Assembly: GCA_018813625.1 (NCBI GenBank)
Contig: JAHJBA010000010.1
Span: 1-11,879, forward strand
From: Patescibacteria group bacterium
GTDB lineage: Bacteria > Patescibacteriota > Minisyncoccia > Phycocordibacterales > UBA9973
Length of the DNA stretch: 11,879 bases
Direction: 5' to 3'
The notes beneath the pieces were generated by a model. The model saw only the letters and a program-made list of their open reading frames with translations. It was not told where the DNA came from and ran no database searches. Made by a program: the position numbers and the translations under genes. This document shows positions 1 to 6,136 of this stretch, one piece after another (positions within the stretch are counted from its first letter, which is position 1; every line of letters begins with the position of its first letter).

Positions 1-149
1 CCTGGATTACAAGTAGGATCTAATGTTTCTCCTGGATCGTATGGGTCAGGAGCTGCGAGTAGATTAAAAGTGGTGACAAACACTACCAAAAACCCAATAG
101 CTAAAACCGCGCTTAAGTGATTCTTGAAAATATGTTTGATTAATTTCAT
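1..149 (-). CDS. Secreted/surface protein, N-terminal part (runs off window)
   Basis: An open frame on the minus strand starts with ATG at 149-147 and stays open to the window edge (49 codons). It begins MKLIKHIFKNHLSAVLAIGF, giving a basic N-terminus followed by a hydrophobic segment at about residues 13-33 and then 'LLAAPDP', a plausible signal peptide. The mature part begins with a Pro/Asp/Gly-rich stretch ending TLDPTCNP, the same flavour as the Asp/Pro/Cys-rich linkers of the 847-residue protein encoded just upstream. The start is supported by a good promoter (TTTACT, 17 nt, TATAAT with TGn) whose -10 lies 6 nt before the ATG, so the mRNA may be leaderless. Function is unknown; a CPR cell-surface protein is the best inference. 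Confidence 0.7.
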   Translation of the reverse strand, partial: MKLIKHIFKNHLSAVLAIGFLVVFVTTFNLLAAPDPYDPGETLDPTCNP

Positions 150-155
150 TGTTGA

Positions 156-184
156 ATTATAACATGTTATTTATAAAAAGTAAA
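156..184 (-). promoter_or_regulatory. Promoter of the truncated secreted-protein gene
   Basis: On the minus strand, TTTACT (184-179) is followed after 17 nt by TATAAT (161-156), with a TGn extension directly before the -10. The ATG at 149 is 6 nt beyond the -10, so transcription should begin at or within a base or two of the start codon. The promoter lies in the 37 nt between the two surface-protein genes, so the second gene has its own start. Confidence 0.65.
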
Positions 185-186
185 CA

Positions 187-2730
187 CTACACATTGAAAA
201 CTCTATTTAATACTCCGTGAACCACCTTGAAGTAGTTTGAGGTATAAATAAGAGAATAAGAACCATCATTATTCTTCTTCTCAATCTTAACATAATAAGT
301 ACCATTCGGAATAAGCATATGGTAGCGTCCCATTTCATCCGAGACACTGTGCGCAATTTCAACATTCGTCTCAACGGCAAAGGCACGAATAAAAGCAAAA
401 GAAAGCGGGGATCCGTCTTTATCCAGGAGACGCCCTTTGGCTTTCATTCTAAAACCAATTCTGCGCAGAGCAAACATTAAGATATACAATCCGAAAATTA
501 TTATATTGTATTTTTCTGGAGAAATTATAAGGGCTGTGCTAGCAATAATAAATCCAAAACCAAAGAGCCAATTTGAAATCTTGGCGATTAAAATTTCTCT
601 TTTTGAATAGAATTTATAAAGCTTCTTTTTGTTCTTTTCAAATTCATTCCAGTCAAAATTTATAGGATCCATTGGAATATTTTTGACAATCACCTCCCCA
701 CTATCACTAATATTTATATAATCGCCAAAATACAAATTCGCATAAAATTCATCGCGGAAATGTTTATAAAGATTATCTGAGGGAAAAATGTAATTTGATT
801 TTCTAGGTATCACTTTATAAACTCCTGGCTTAACTAAGAATCCATAGCGTCCGTCGATATCAGTAATAGAAGAAGCAACTTCCATACCCTCAAGATCACG
901 CAAGGAAACATACACGGGATCAAGTGGTTGCTTAGTAATAGAGTCATAAACAGTACCCCATGGTTTTCTGCGTTTTTTTATTCCAAGGGCAGTAAGAATC
1001 AAAGACCAGAGACGCACAGGAATAAGAACAAGCTCTGGCGCAGCAAGCGGATTTAAAAACAACGCTGTTGCCAGAGAAATAACCGCCCCAACAGCAACTG
1101 CTGTGGTCGCAGCAATTTTCAGCCCAAGATTTATCTCTTCAATTATCTCTGGTGTGATTACGCTTATAATAGGAATAATCGGCTTACAACCAGGAGCATT
1201 CGGATCAGCCAAGCAAGGATCAACGATTATTTCACATCCTGGGAGAGTTGGATCGTCAGCACAAGTGCAAAGACTTGGGTCGTCAAAACAAGTCAAAACT
1301 GGTGGGAGACATTTTGGATCATTTTGATTTTCTGGAAAAGTACAAAAACATTGAACTATATCTTCTGGGTGAAGATCGCAATAGGTTGGTCCAAAACACA
1401 GAGGATTATTTGCAGGATCTGGGTCTGTCGGACAAATACATTCAGGTAAATTTTGATTAGCAAGTAGCTGACAAAATCCTCCTTCTTCGCTGTCATCGTC
1501 ATAACTTGTACAATCTGGGTCTGGAAAAATTCCCTGGGTTGCGTCCAGCGTCCCATAATCTGTTCCGCCGTCACTATCGTTATCTACTCCATCTGAACAT
1601 TCCGTTGCTGTTGTTCCACAAGTTCTACCAACTGTTATAACAACAAACTTCTCCGCATCAGGAACAGCCAACGAATCCGAAATCGCTTCAACGGTAATTT
1701 TATAATTTTTTATCGGGGAATTACTTGGATCAGAGGAACATTCTGTAAACAGAGCCACTGGTACTTCATAAACATCAATACCAGTAGTCGGACTTGTTAA
1801 TGTATCTCCTATTTTTTGTGTATCATCTAAATAAAAATTTACAGAACCCACTGGACCCGTAATCTTAGCTCTTATCATGTCATTCGGTGCAGTGAAGCTA
1901 GCAAATGGAAGACTTGTATTCAGTCCCATGTCAACTATTTCTTGCTGAGTTAAATCAGCAGACCAAAAGGATTGTCCATCGATGGGATTTTCTATCGTGA
2001 TTATCAATTGTGTAGCAACACATTCCCCAGGATTTGCTTCATCAGCCTCATATCCTTCCGGCATGGTTATCTGAGCGCCATCTATGTTCGAACAAACATC
2101 GGGATTTGTTTCATCGTCAATATTTTGATTACAAACTTTAGTCAAATCATAGCTTTCGTGACAACCTGGATCATCACAGTCTACCAGAGAGTCTCCGTCG
2201 TTATCCTGACCATCCAGACAAGCTGGCAGAAAGCCAGCAGGAGGGGTGCCACCGCCCGGCTTCCAGTCAGTTGTAACACAAGCAGATCCTGGACAAGAAA
2301 ATTCTATCCAACCATAATTCTGGCTCCAAGCCCAACCATCAAACTCCCCAGTTGTTTTATTTATGGTAACTCCACCATTTGTCGGAGCAAAGTTGACCCA
2401 GCCAGCGTTCTGCCCCCAGGCATAACCACCAAGAACACCTTGATTTGTATTAGTAACTCCACCATTTGTCGGAGCCAAATTTATCCAGCCTATATTTTCC
2501 CCAAAAGCATATCCAGTAATAGCAGAATTGCTTATCTCCACACTACAATTAGTACAGCCAAAATTTATATTACTATTGTCGTTGTCTACTTTAGCACAAG
2601 ATAAATTTTCAGAACAATCTGTAGAAGAAGCTATGTGTCCCGGATTTGCCGCAAGGGCAATATTAAAAAGAGAAAAAACTAGAACAGGTAACGCGATAGC
2701 TATGATCAATAAGAATTTATTCCTTTTCAT
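187..2730 (-). CDS. Large exported membrane protein with YAWG-N-GW repeats and two carboxypeptidase-regulatory-like domains
   Basis: 847 residues. A signal peptide occupies about residues 1-28 (hydrophobic core, then ALA-ANPG). Three copies of a G-[YW]-A-[WF]-[GS]-x-N-x-G-W repeat lie at about 73, 102 and 132. Two Asp-rich, calcium-loop-like motifs follow (DGQDNDGD near 173, DGVDNDSDGG near 380). Residues 240-370 are beta-rich. A Cys/Pro/Asp-rich linker spans 418-515. Hydrophobic segments lie at about 535-583 and 718-757. Two carboxypeptidase-regulatory-like beta-sandwich modules (GTVYDSITKQP...DIDGRYGF at 592-640; GRLLDKDGSP...DEMGRYHM at 766-815) flank the second hydrophobic pair. This architecture is known from CPR surface proteins without a defined role; cell-surface display or attachment is inference. 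The ATG touches a palindromic leader and has no Shine-Dalgarno. The gene is transcribed separately from the M50 gene upstream, from its own promoter at 2853-2824. Confidence 0.8.
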   Translation of the reverse strand: MKRNKFLLIIAIALPVLVFSLFNIALAANPGHIASSTDCSENLSCAKVDNDNSNINFGCTNCSVEISNSAITGYAFGENIGWINLAPTNGGVTNTNQGVLGGYAWGQNAGWVNFAPTNGGVTINKTTGEFDGWAWSQNYGWIEFSCPGSACVTTDWKPGGGTPPAGFLPACLDGQDNDGDSLVDCDDPGCHESYDLTKVCNQNIDDETNPDVCSNIDGAQITMPEGYEADEANPGECVATQLIITIENPIDGQSFWSADLTQQEIVDMGLNTSLPFASFTAPNDMIRAKITGPVGSVNFYLDDTQKIGDTLTSPTTGIDVYEVPVALFTECSSDPSNSPIKNYKITVEAISDSLAVPDAEKFVVITVGRTCGTTATECSDGVDNDSDGGTDYGTLDATQGIFPDPDCTSYDDDSEEGGFCQLLANQNLPECICPTDPDPANNPLCFGPTYCDLHPEDIVQCFCTFPENQNDPKCLPPVLTCFDDPSLCTCADDPTLPGCEIIVDPCLADPNAPGCKPIIPIISVITPEIIEEINLGLKIAATTAVAVGAVISLATALFLNPLAAPELVLIPVRLWSLILTALGIKKRRKPWGTVYDSITKQPLDPVYVSLRDLEGMEVASSITDIDGRYGFLVKPGVYKVIPRKSNYIFPSDNLYKHFRDEFYANLYFGDYINISDSGEVIVKNIPMDPINFDWNEFEKNKKKLYKFYSKREILIAKISNWLFGFGFIIASTALIISPEKYNIIIFGLYILMFALRRIGFRMKAKGRLLDKDGSPLSFAFIRAFAVETNVEIAHSVSDEMGRYHMLIPNGTYYVKIEKKNNDGSYSLIYTSNYFKVVHGVLNRVFNV
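2366..2475 (-). repeat. Tandem coding repeat (APTNGGVT unit)
   Basis: A 23-base string is identical at 2366-2388 and 2453-2475, 87 nt (29 codons) apart, inside the large surface-protein gene. It encodes the APTNGGVT part of the GW repeats. A third, diverged unit lies further along the protein (around residue 132). The DNA identity suggests recent internal duplication or homogenisation. Confidence 0.75.
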
Positions 2731-2811
2731 CCCGTTAGAAATTTATGCTGATAATTGATAATGATTATTTTAATGTCCCGTTTTTAGTATATGAGTTATT
2801 TCTAACGGGAT
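2729..2811 (-). promoter_or_regulatory. Palindromic leader element 1 (abuts surface-protein ATG)
   Basis: A perfect 14-base inverted repeat has arms ATCCCGTTAGAAAT (plus 2729-2742) and ATTTCTAACGGGAT (2798-2811). In the minus-strand mRNA the right arm reads CTAACGGG followed directly by the ATG at 2730. An internal TCCCGTT on the plus strand (2776-2782) means the mRNA also has AACGGGA, which could pair with the 5' arm in place of the right arm. No Shine-Dalgarno lies at normal spacing. The left boundary is at the predicted transcription start. Confidence 0.7.
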
Positions 2812-2815
2812 TCAT
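2765..2815 (-). other. Possible 16-codon upstream ORF inside leader element 1
   Basis: On the minus strand an ATG at 2815 opens a short frame reading MNPVRNNSYTKNGTLK and then TAA. It begins 8 nt after a TATAAT box and is encoded by the left half of the palindromic leader. It could be a leader peptide or simply a by-product of the palindrome. An ORF of the same length with the similar start MDPVRD occurs in leader element 5. Confidence 0.3.
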
Positions 2816-2823
2816 TTTTCATC

Positions 2824-2853
2824 ATTATACTATGACATTACCCAAAAAGTCTA
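2824..2853 (-). promoter_or_regulatory. Promoter of the large surface-protein gene
   Basis: Minus strand: TAGACT (2853-2848, 4 of 6 to TTGACA), 18 nt spacer, TATAAT (2829-2824). The predicted start of transcription falls at the outer edge of palindromic leader element 1, so the leader would form the very 5' end of the mRNA. The box lies just after the M50 stop codon. Confidence 0.5.
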
Positions 2854-2857
2854 GGTA

Positions 2858-3478
2858 TTAAATCAATGAAAGGTTTGTAATAAGGTGATATAGATAGGCC
2901 AGTATTGGGAATAAATGATCGACAAAAAGAAAAATGAAGATAATCAATAAAATGAGGGAATATCTCTCAACAAACCTGAAAAAGGGATAAAAAGATTCAG
3001 GTAAAATATTAAAAAGTATCTTTGAGCCATCAAGTGGCGGAATGGGCACGAGATTAAAAATCGCTAAAGCCAAATTTATCACGACAATTGATGAAATTAT
3101 AAAATGAAAACCTGTCGGAACAGAAAGACTTGAAGAGAAACGAAGAATCATTCCAAAAAGAATCGCAATAAAGAAATTCGCTAAAACCCCCGCGGAGGCA
3201 ACTGCTATAGTCCCCCATCTTCTATTACGAAGATTATCTGGATTATAGGGTACTGGCTTTGCCCAACCAAAAACAAAACCGGAAGAAAAATATAAAAGTG
3301 CGGGCAAAATTATTGAGCCAAACATGTCTAAATGCTTTAATGGATTCAATGTAAGTCTCCCTGCATGCCTAGCCGTTTTGTCTCCGCAATACTCCGCCAT
3401 AAAACCATGTGACACTTCGTGGATAACCACTGACATTATAAGTATTATTATAAAGAAAATTGCATCTGTTGCTTGCAT
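2858..3478 (-). CDS. Site-2 protease family (M50) membrane zinc metalloprotease
   Basis: 206 residues, nearly all membrane-embedded. The zinc-binding HExxH motif is seen as HEVSH at residues 20-24 in the first hydrophobic helix. The second conserved motif, FNLVPIPPLDG (141-151), supplies the third metal ligand Asp150. The length and the absence of a PDZ domain match the compact rhomboid-neighbouring/ywhC-like group of S2P proteins common in CPR and Gram-positive bacteria. Members of the family cut transmembrane segments of anti-sigma factors or membrane proteins; the substrate here cannot be told. At least five hydrophobic segments are visible. The gene is divergent from bL28. The ATG at 3478 is placed directly next to palindromic leader element 2, without a Shine-Dalgarno. 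Confidence 0.88.
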   Translation of the reverse strand: MQATDAIFFIIILIMSVVIHEVSHGFMAEYCGDKTARHAGRLTLNPLKHLDMFGSIILPALLYFSSGFVFGWAKPVPYNPDNLRNRRWGTIAVASAGVLANFFIAILFGMILRFSSSLSVPTGFHFIISSIVVINLALAIFNLVPIPPLDGSKILFNILPESFYPFFRFVERYSLILLIIFIFLFVDHLFPILAYLYHLITNLSLI

Positions 3479-3599
3479 CCCGTACGAAATAGGAAATCTT
3501 TAGATTTCCGTAGTTAATTTTACTAATAACGACTATATAAAATATTTACAAAACGATACCTCCCGTGACCTTAATAAACTGAATAATTTCGTACGGGAT
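3477..3599 (-). promoter_or_regulatory. Palindromic leader element 2 (abuts M50 ATG)
   Basis: The arms are ATCCCGTACGAAAT (3477-3490) and ATTTCGTACGGGAT (3586-3599), perfectly complementary. Relative to element 1 the core changes TTAG to TACG in one arm with matching changes in the other. Next to the start-side arm is a hairpin, GGAAATCTTTAGATTTCC (3492-3509), that recurs identically in element 5. An internal tcccgt (3561-3566) gives ACGGGA in the mRNA, able to pair with the 5' arm; it is followed by GGT, so it also contains a Shine-Dalgarno-like GGGAGGT far from the start codon. Confidence 0.7.
3492..3509. repeat. Internal hairpin shared with leader element 5
   Basis: GGAAATCTTTAGATTTCC folds into a 7-bp stem with a four-base loop. 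The same 18 bases plus flanking TA and CGTA occur at 9416-9433, at the same place relative to the start-side arm of leader element 5. Confidence 0.7.
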
Positions 3600-3617
3600 T
3601 GCATTCCTATTAAATAA

Positions 3618-3646
3618 ATGATAGCATGAAAAAACTTACCTGTCCC
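3618..3646 (-). promoter_or_regulatory. Candidate promoter of the M50 gene
   Basis: Minus strand: GGGACA (3646-3641, matching the GACA of TTGACA), 17 nt, TATCAT (3623-3618) with a TGC extension. It overlaps the outer flank of leader element 3 of the divergent bL28 gene. A start of transcription about 7 nt downstream would place leader element 2 near the 5' end of the mRNA. Confidence 0.4.
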
Positions 3647-3703
3647 GTTAAAAAATCAGCGGACACAGGAGATTGGAAAGACTTTATAATTTTAATTTTT
3701 TAA
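3626..3703 (+). other. Possible 25-codon upstream ORF before bL28
   Basis: ATG at 3626 opens a frame beginning MKKLTCPVKKSADTG and ending in TAA at 3701-3703, four bases before the bL28 ATG. It runs through leader element 3; its CPVKK segment corresponds to the left arm, as NPVRN does in element 1. Its stop position would allow translational coupling to bL28. No Shine-Dalgarno is visible for it. Confidence 0.3.
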
Positions 3704-3707
3704 TGGG
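3644..3707 (+). promoter_or_regulatory. Palindromic leader element 3 (abuts bL28 ATG)
   Basis: The left arm CCCGTTAAAAAAT (3644-3656) pairs with the right arm ATTTTTTAATGGG (3695-3707) over 13 positions with one G-T wobble. The ATG of bL28 (3708) follows the final G. The internal GGACA (3661-3665) can pair with TGTCC (3641-3645) across the left boundary as an alternative hairpin. It is the shortest-spaced and most AT-rich of the five copies. Confidence 0.6.
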
Positions 3708-3950
3708 ATGAAATCATGTGCCATAGTAAAAAAAGGCTCAATTGTCGGGGGTGGGTATTCAAACAGAACTCGTGCCACTAAATTCAATCCGACAGGCAAA
3801 AAAAGGAAATACCCAAATCTTCAAAAGAAGAAGGTTTTCGTTCCCGAACTTAACAAATCAATTAACATTGAGGTTTCGACCAGGGGAATGCGTACAATGA
3901 AAAAAAATGGTATTTACGCGACTTTGAAAAAATCTGGAATCATAAAATAA
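3708..3950 (+). CDS. rpmB: 50S ribosomal protein L28 (bL28)
   Basis: 80 residues, highly basic, in the size range of bL28. The N-terminal CxxxxKG pattern (CAIVKKGSIVGGGYSNRT), the 'KFNPTGKKRKYPNLQKK' segment that corresponds to the 'RRFxPNLQ' signature, and the C-terminal 'STRGMRTMKKNGI' segment are characteristic. The protein belongs to the large subunit and sits near the E site. The gene is alone, divergent from the M50 gene, and is closed by a strong intrinsic terminator. The start at 3708 is chosen because it gives the expected N-terminus and lies flush with leader element 3; there is no normally spaced Shine-Dalgarno. Confidence 0.9.
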   Translation: MKSCAIVKKGSIVGGGYSNRTRATKFNPTGKKRKYPNLQKKKVFVPELNKSINIEVSTRGMRTMKKNGIYATLKKSGIIK

Positions 3951-3974
3951 AAACCGCCTTCGGGCGGTTTTTTT
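3951..3974 (+). terminator. Intrinsic terminator of rpmB
   Basis: The stem AAACCGCC (3951-3958) and GGCGGTTT (3963-3970) closes a TTCG tetraloop and is followed by a run of seven T ending at 3974. It begins on the base after the bL28 stop codon. Confidence 0.93.
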
Positions 3975-3986
3975 GTTAGTAAAAAA

Positions 3987-4081
3987 CAAAGTACTCTAGA
4001 GCGAACCTTGGGAGGAGCGACGGCGACGGACAGAGAAAATTTTCAGTAGAAAATTTTCGTGGTGAGTCCGAGAGTACTTTG
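3987..4081. repeat. Folded intergenic element with terminal inverted repeats
   Basis: The outer arms CAAAGTACTCT (3987-3997) and AGAGTACTTTG (4071-4081) are perfectly complementary. A second stem, CGGAC (4027-4031) with GTCCG (4066-4070), stacks directly on the right arm. Inside it GAAAATTTTC occurs twice (4035-4044 and 4049-4058) around AGTA, forming a 10-bp hairpin. Between the outer left arm and the inner stem lies a GC-rich purine-rich stretch (AGAGCGAACCTTGGGAGGAGCGACGG) whose composition differs from the AT-rich surroundings. It ends just before the thyA promoter. It could be a non-autonomous mobile element (MITE-like) or a structured RNA; no coding potential was seen. Confidence 0.6.
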
Positions 4082-4096
4082 TGAAATATCTTTAAG

Positions 4097-4105
4097 TGAT
4101 ATAAT
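4097..4105 (+). promoter_or_regulatory. Extended -10 promoter of thyA-folA
   Basis: TGATATAAT is a perfect TGn-TATAAT extended -10. A weak -35 (TTGTGA at 4079-4084, 15 nt spacer) overlaps the end of the folded element. The thyA ATG is only 6 nt after the -10, indicating a leaderless or nearly leaderless transcript. Confidence 0.65.
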
Positions 4106-4111
4106 TACCCT

Positions 4112-4984
4112 ATGAAAGCATATTTAGACATTGTAAAAAAAATCATAGAGACAGGAGAAAAAGCAGACAATCGTACCGGCATAAAAGCCTACACCATAGC
4201 CGGAGCAATTTTTGAGCATGACATGTCAAAAGGTTTTCCACTTTTAACCACCAAAAAAACACCATTTAAATTAGTTGCCTCAGAACTAGAATTTTTTATA
4301 AAAGGAATTACCGACAAAAAATGGCTACAAGACAGAAACAATCACATCTGGGATGAATGGGCTAATCCCCAAAAAGCTCCCTATGGACACGACGATGCTT
4401 CAAAGAAAAAAATGTTCGAGGAAAGAGACCTCGGCCCAGTTTATGGTTTTCAGTGGCGACACTTTAACGCTCCATATAAAAACTACGATTCTGATTACAC
4501 GGGACAGGGCGTCGATCAATTGAAAAATATTATTGAAACACTAAAAACAAATCAACGGGATCGCCGAATGATCGTAAGCGCATGGAATCCGCAACAGTTC
4601 AAAGAAATGGCTCTCCCACCATGCCACTATGCTTTTCAAATTACAGTTATCGAAGGTAAATTAAATCTGCTTTGGAGCCAGCGCTCCGTTGATACCATGC
4701 TCGGTCTTCCTTTTAATATAGCTAGTTATGCCCTACTCCTACATTTGCTCGCAAAAGAGTCCGGATTAAAAGAAGGAAAATTGGTCGGGTTTTTGGCTGA
4801 TGTACACATTTATGAAAATCATTTAGAAGGAGCGAAGGAACAACTCTCGCGAGACCCAAACAAATATCCCCTGCCCCGCATAGAAACTGAAAATTGGAAA
4901 TCTATTTTCGATTGGAAAGCCGAAGATACAAAAGTCTTAGATTATCAAAGTTATGACAAAATTCCTTTTGAAATCGCTGTATAA
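4112..4984 (+). CDS. thyA: Thymidylate synthase (folate-dependent, ThyA type)
   Basis: 290 residues. It methylates dUMP to dTMP using 5,10-methylene-tetrahydrofolate, in the cytoplasm. Visible family residues are Arg21 (RTG), Trp80 in IWDEW, the Arg-Arg pair 151-152 that binds dUMP phosphate, catalytic Cys171 in LPPCH, SQRSVD (189-194), FNIASYA (201-207) with Asn202, His232/Tyr234, and a hydrophobic C-terminus IAV. It is about 25 residues longer than the E. coli enzyme, with an insert around 85-105, as in many other ThyA proteins. It is followed after 4 nt by the dihydrofolate reductase gene, its natural partner, which regenerates tetrahydrofolate from the dihydrofolate this reaction makes. 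The ATG lies 6 nt after an extended -10, with no Shine-Dalgarno. Confidence 0.97.
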   Translation: MKAYLDIVKKIIETGEKADNRTGIKAYTIAGAIFEHDMSKGFPLLTTKKTPFKLVASELEFFIKGITDKKWLQDRNNHIWDEWANPQKAPYGHDDASKKKMFEERDLGPVYGFQWRHFNAPYKNYDSDYTGQGVDQLKNIIETLKTNQRDRRMIVSAWNPQQFKEMALPPCHYAFQITVIEGKLNLLWSQRSVDTMLGLPFNIASYALLLHLLAKESGLKEGKLVGFLADVHIYENHLEGAKEQLSRDPNKYPLPRIETENWKSIFDWKAEDTKVLDYQSYDKIPFEIAV

Positions 4985-4988
4985 AAAT

Positions 4989-5519
4989 ATGATCCTATCT
5001 ATTATAGTCGCCATTGCAAAATATAATGAAATCGGAAAAAAGAATGACCTTCTTTGGAATTTGCCAGCGGATATGAAACATTTCCGAGAAACGACACGAG
5101 GCCATGCTGTAATAATGGGACAGAAAACTTTTGAATCTTTAGCTAAAGATGAAAACGGAAGACAAGTAGGTAGGTTGCTCCCAAACCGTAGGAATATCAT
5201 TCTAACTTTAGAAAAAACTTTTAAGGCAGATGGAGCAGAGATCGTTTACTCAGAGGAAGAACTCGTGAATCTGTTAGACAAAACGACCATGCCCGACGAA
5301 GAAGTTTTTGTCATTGGCGGAGGAATGATCTATAAATTAATGATTGAAAAAGCGGAGAAGCTTTACATCACCCATGTGGACGCAGAATTTAAAGACGCAG
5401 AAATATTCTTCCCTGAAATAGACCAAAATATTTGGCAAAAAGTGAAAAGTGAAAAACATCTAAAAGATGATCTAAATAAATATGATCTAGAATTTGCGGA
5501 ATATATTAGGAAAAATTAA
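4989..5519 (+). CDS. folA: Dihydrofolate reductase
   Basis: 176 residues from the ATG at 4989. An upstream in-frame ATG at 4953 exists, but it lies inside thyA and would add 12 residues before the typical start MILSIIVAIAKYNEIG. The enzyme reduces dihydrofolate to tetrahydrofolate with NADPH. Seen are the N-terminal strand and loop (IGKKNDLLWNLPADMKHF) with the acidic active-site Asp28, MGQKTFESL (43-51), LPNRRNIILT (64-73) and the cofactor-binding VIGGGMIY (108-115). It is cotranscribed with thyA (4 nt gap). Its 3' end overlaps the convergent kinase gene by 14 bases. Confidence 0.96.
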   Translation: MILSIIVAIAKYNEIGKKNDLLWNLPADMKHFRETTRGHAVIMGQKTFESLAKDENGRQVGRLLPNRRNIILTLEKTFKADGAEIVYSEEELVNLLDKTTMPDEEVFVIGGGMIYKLMIEKAEKLYITHVDAEFKDAEIFFPEIDQNIWQKVKSEKHLKDDLNKYDLEFAEYIRKN

Positions 5520-6060
5520 CGAGTAAATCATCTAATTTTTTAAAGAGATCTTCTCTCGTTCCATCATTTACAACAATGAAGTCAGCACAAGCAATAGGGC
5601 CAGCTTGATGTAAATTTTCTATTTGAGAATACTCACGAGAAATTAATTCTTCTCTGGTTAGAGGGCGATGCGGACGTGAAGCCATTCTTTTAATTCTTGT
5701 TTCAAGCGAAGACATAATCGCCAACACCCTAAAATCATCGCCAAATTCTTTCTTCATTTCGAGATATTCCTCCCAAGAATAAAGACTTTCTACAAAAACA
5801 CTGGAAGTTTCAAAAAAATTTTTAACTTTCGGTAGGCTTAAGATTGCGTAAGCGCCCATTCCAAGATTTTTTCTGATTTCTTCTCTTGTCTTTCTTTCAT
5901 TTATTTCATTGATCTCCAGCCCATTCTTCTTCATTTCATCAAAAGTAGCATCACCAAAATATACTTTCGGCCAGCCGGTTTTTTTCATCAGATATTCAAC
6001 AGTTTCCGTTTTGCCGGAACCAGTCAAGCCCACTATCGCTAAAATTTTTTTCTTATTCAT
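5506..6060 (-). CDS. P-loop nucleoside/nucleotide or dephospho-CoA kinase-like protein
   Basis: 184 residues. A Walker A motif GLTGSGKT at residues 11-18 follows a beta strand (KKILAIV), and an Arg-rich lid-like segment (RIKRMASRPHRPLTREEL, about 134-151) follows later. The middle part 'FGDATFDEMKKNGLEINE' and 'REEIRKNLGMGAYA' resembles the archaeal/CPR UPF0200 and dephospho-CoA kinase-like P-loop family, whose substrate is not settled. The protein is near the 200-residue size of that family. It lies downstream of the dCMP deaminase gene, whose stop is only 9 nt from leader element 4, so the two are probably cotranscribed; a role as a nucleotide kinase is therefore possible but is inference. 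The ATG touches leader element 4. Confidence 0.7.
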   Translation of the reverse strand: MNKKKILAIVGLTGSGKTETVEYLMKKTGWPKVYFGDATFDEMKKNGLEINEINERKTREEIRKNLGMGAYAILSLPKVKNFFETSSVFVESLYSWEEYLEMKKEFGDDFRVLAIMSSLETRIKRMASRPHRPLTREELISREYSQIENLHQAGPIACADFIVVNDGTREDLFKKLDDLLVNFS

Positions 6061-6127
6061 CCCGGTACTAAAATTTTAATTACTAAAAATTTATCCTTAT
6101 GCCCCGTAATCAAAAACTTAGTACGGG
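6061..6127 (-). promoter_or_regulatory. Palindromic leader element 4 (abuts kinase ATG)
   Basis: The arms are CCCGGTACTAA (6061-6071) and TTAGTACGGG (6118-6127), complementary over 10 bp with one bulged G. In the mRNA the right arm ends in CCGGG and is followed directly by the ATG at 6060. The internal ccccgta (6102-6108) gives TACGGGG in the mRNA, which can pair with the 5' arm instead. The element lies between two genes on the same strand, so here it is intercistronic and not at a transcript start. Confidence 0.6.
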
Positions 6128-6136
6128 ACAGGTTTA

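Noticed and set aside
1972..2604. A 210-codon plus-strand frame opposite the large surface-protein gene
   Set aside because: It lies fully antisense to a gene with clear signal peptide and repeats, is rich in Ser/Thr/Ile/Arg of the kind expected from a complementary frame, and shows no domain or start signal.
4953..4988. Upstream ATG for dihydrofolate reductase
   Set aside because: It is inside the thyA coding region and adds residues before the typical DHFR N-terminal strand.
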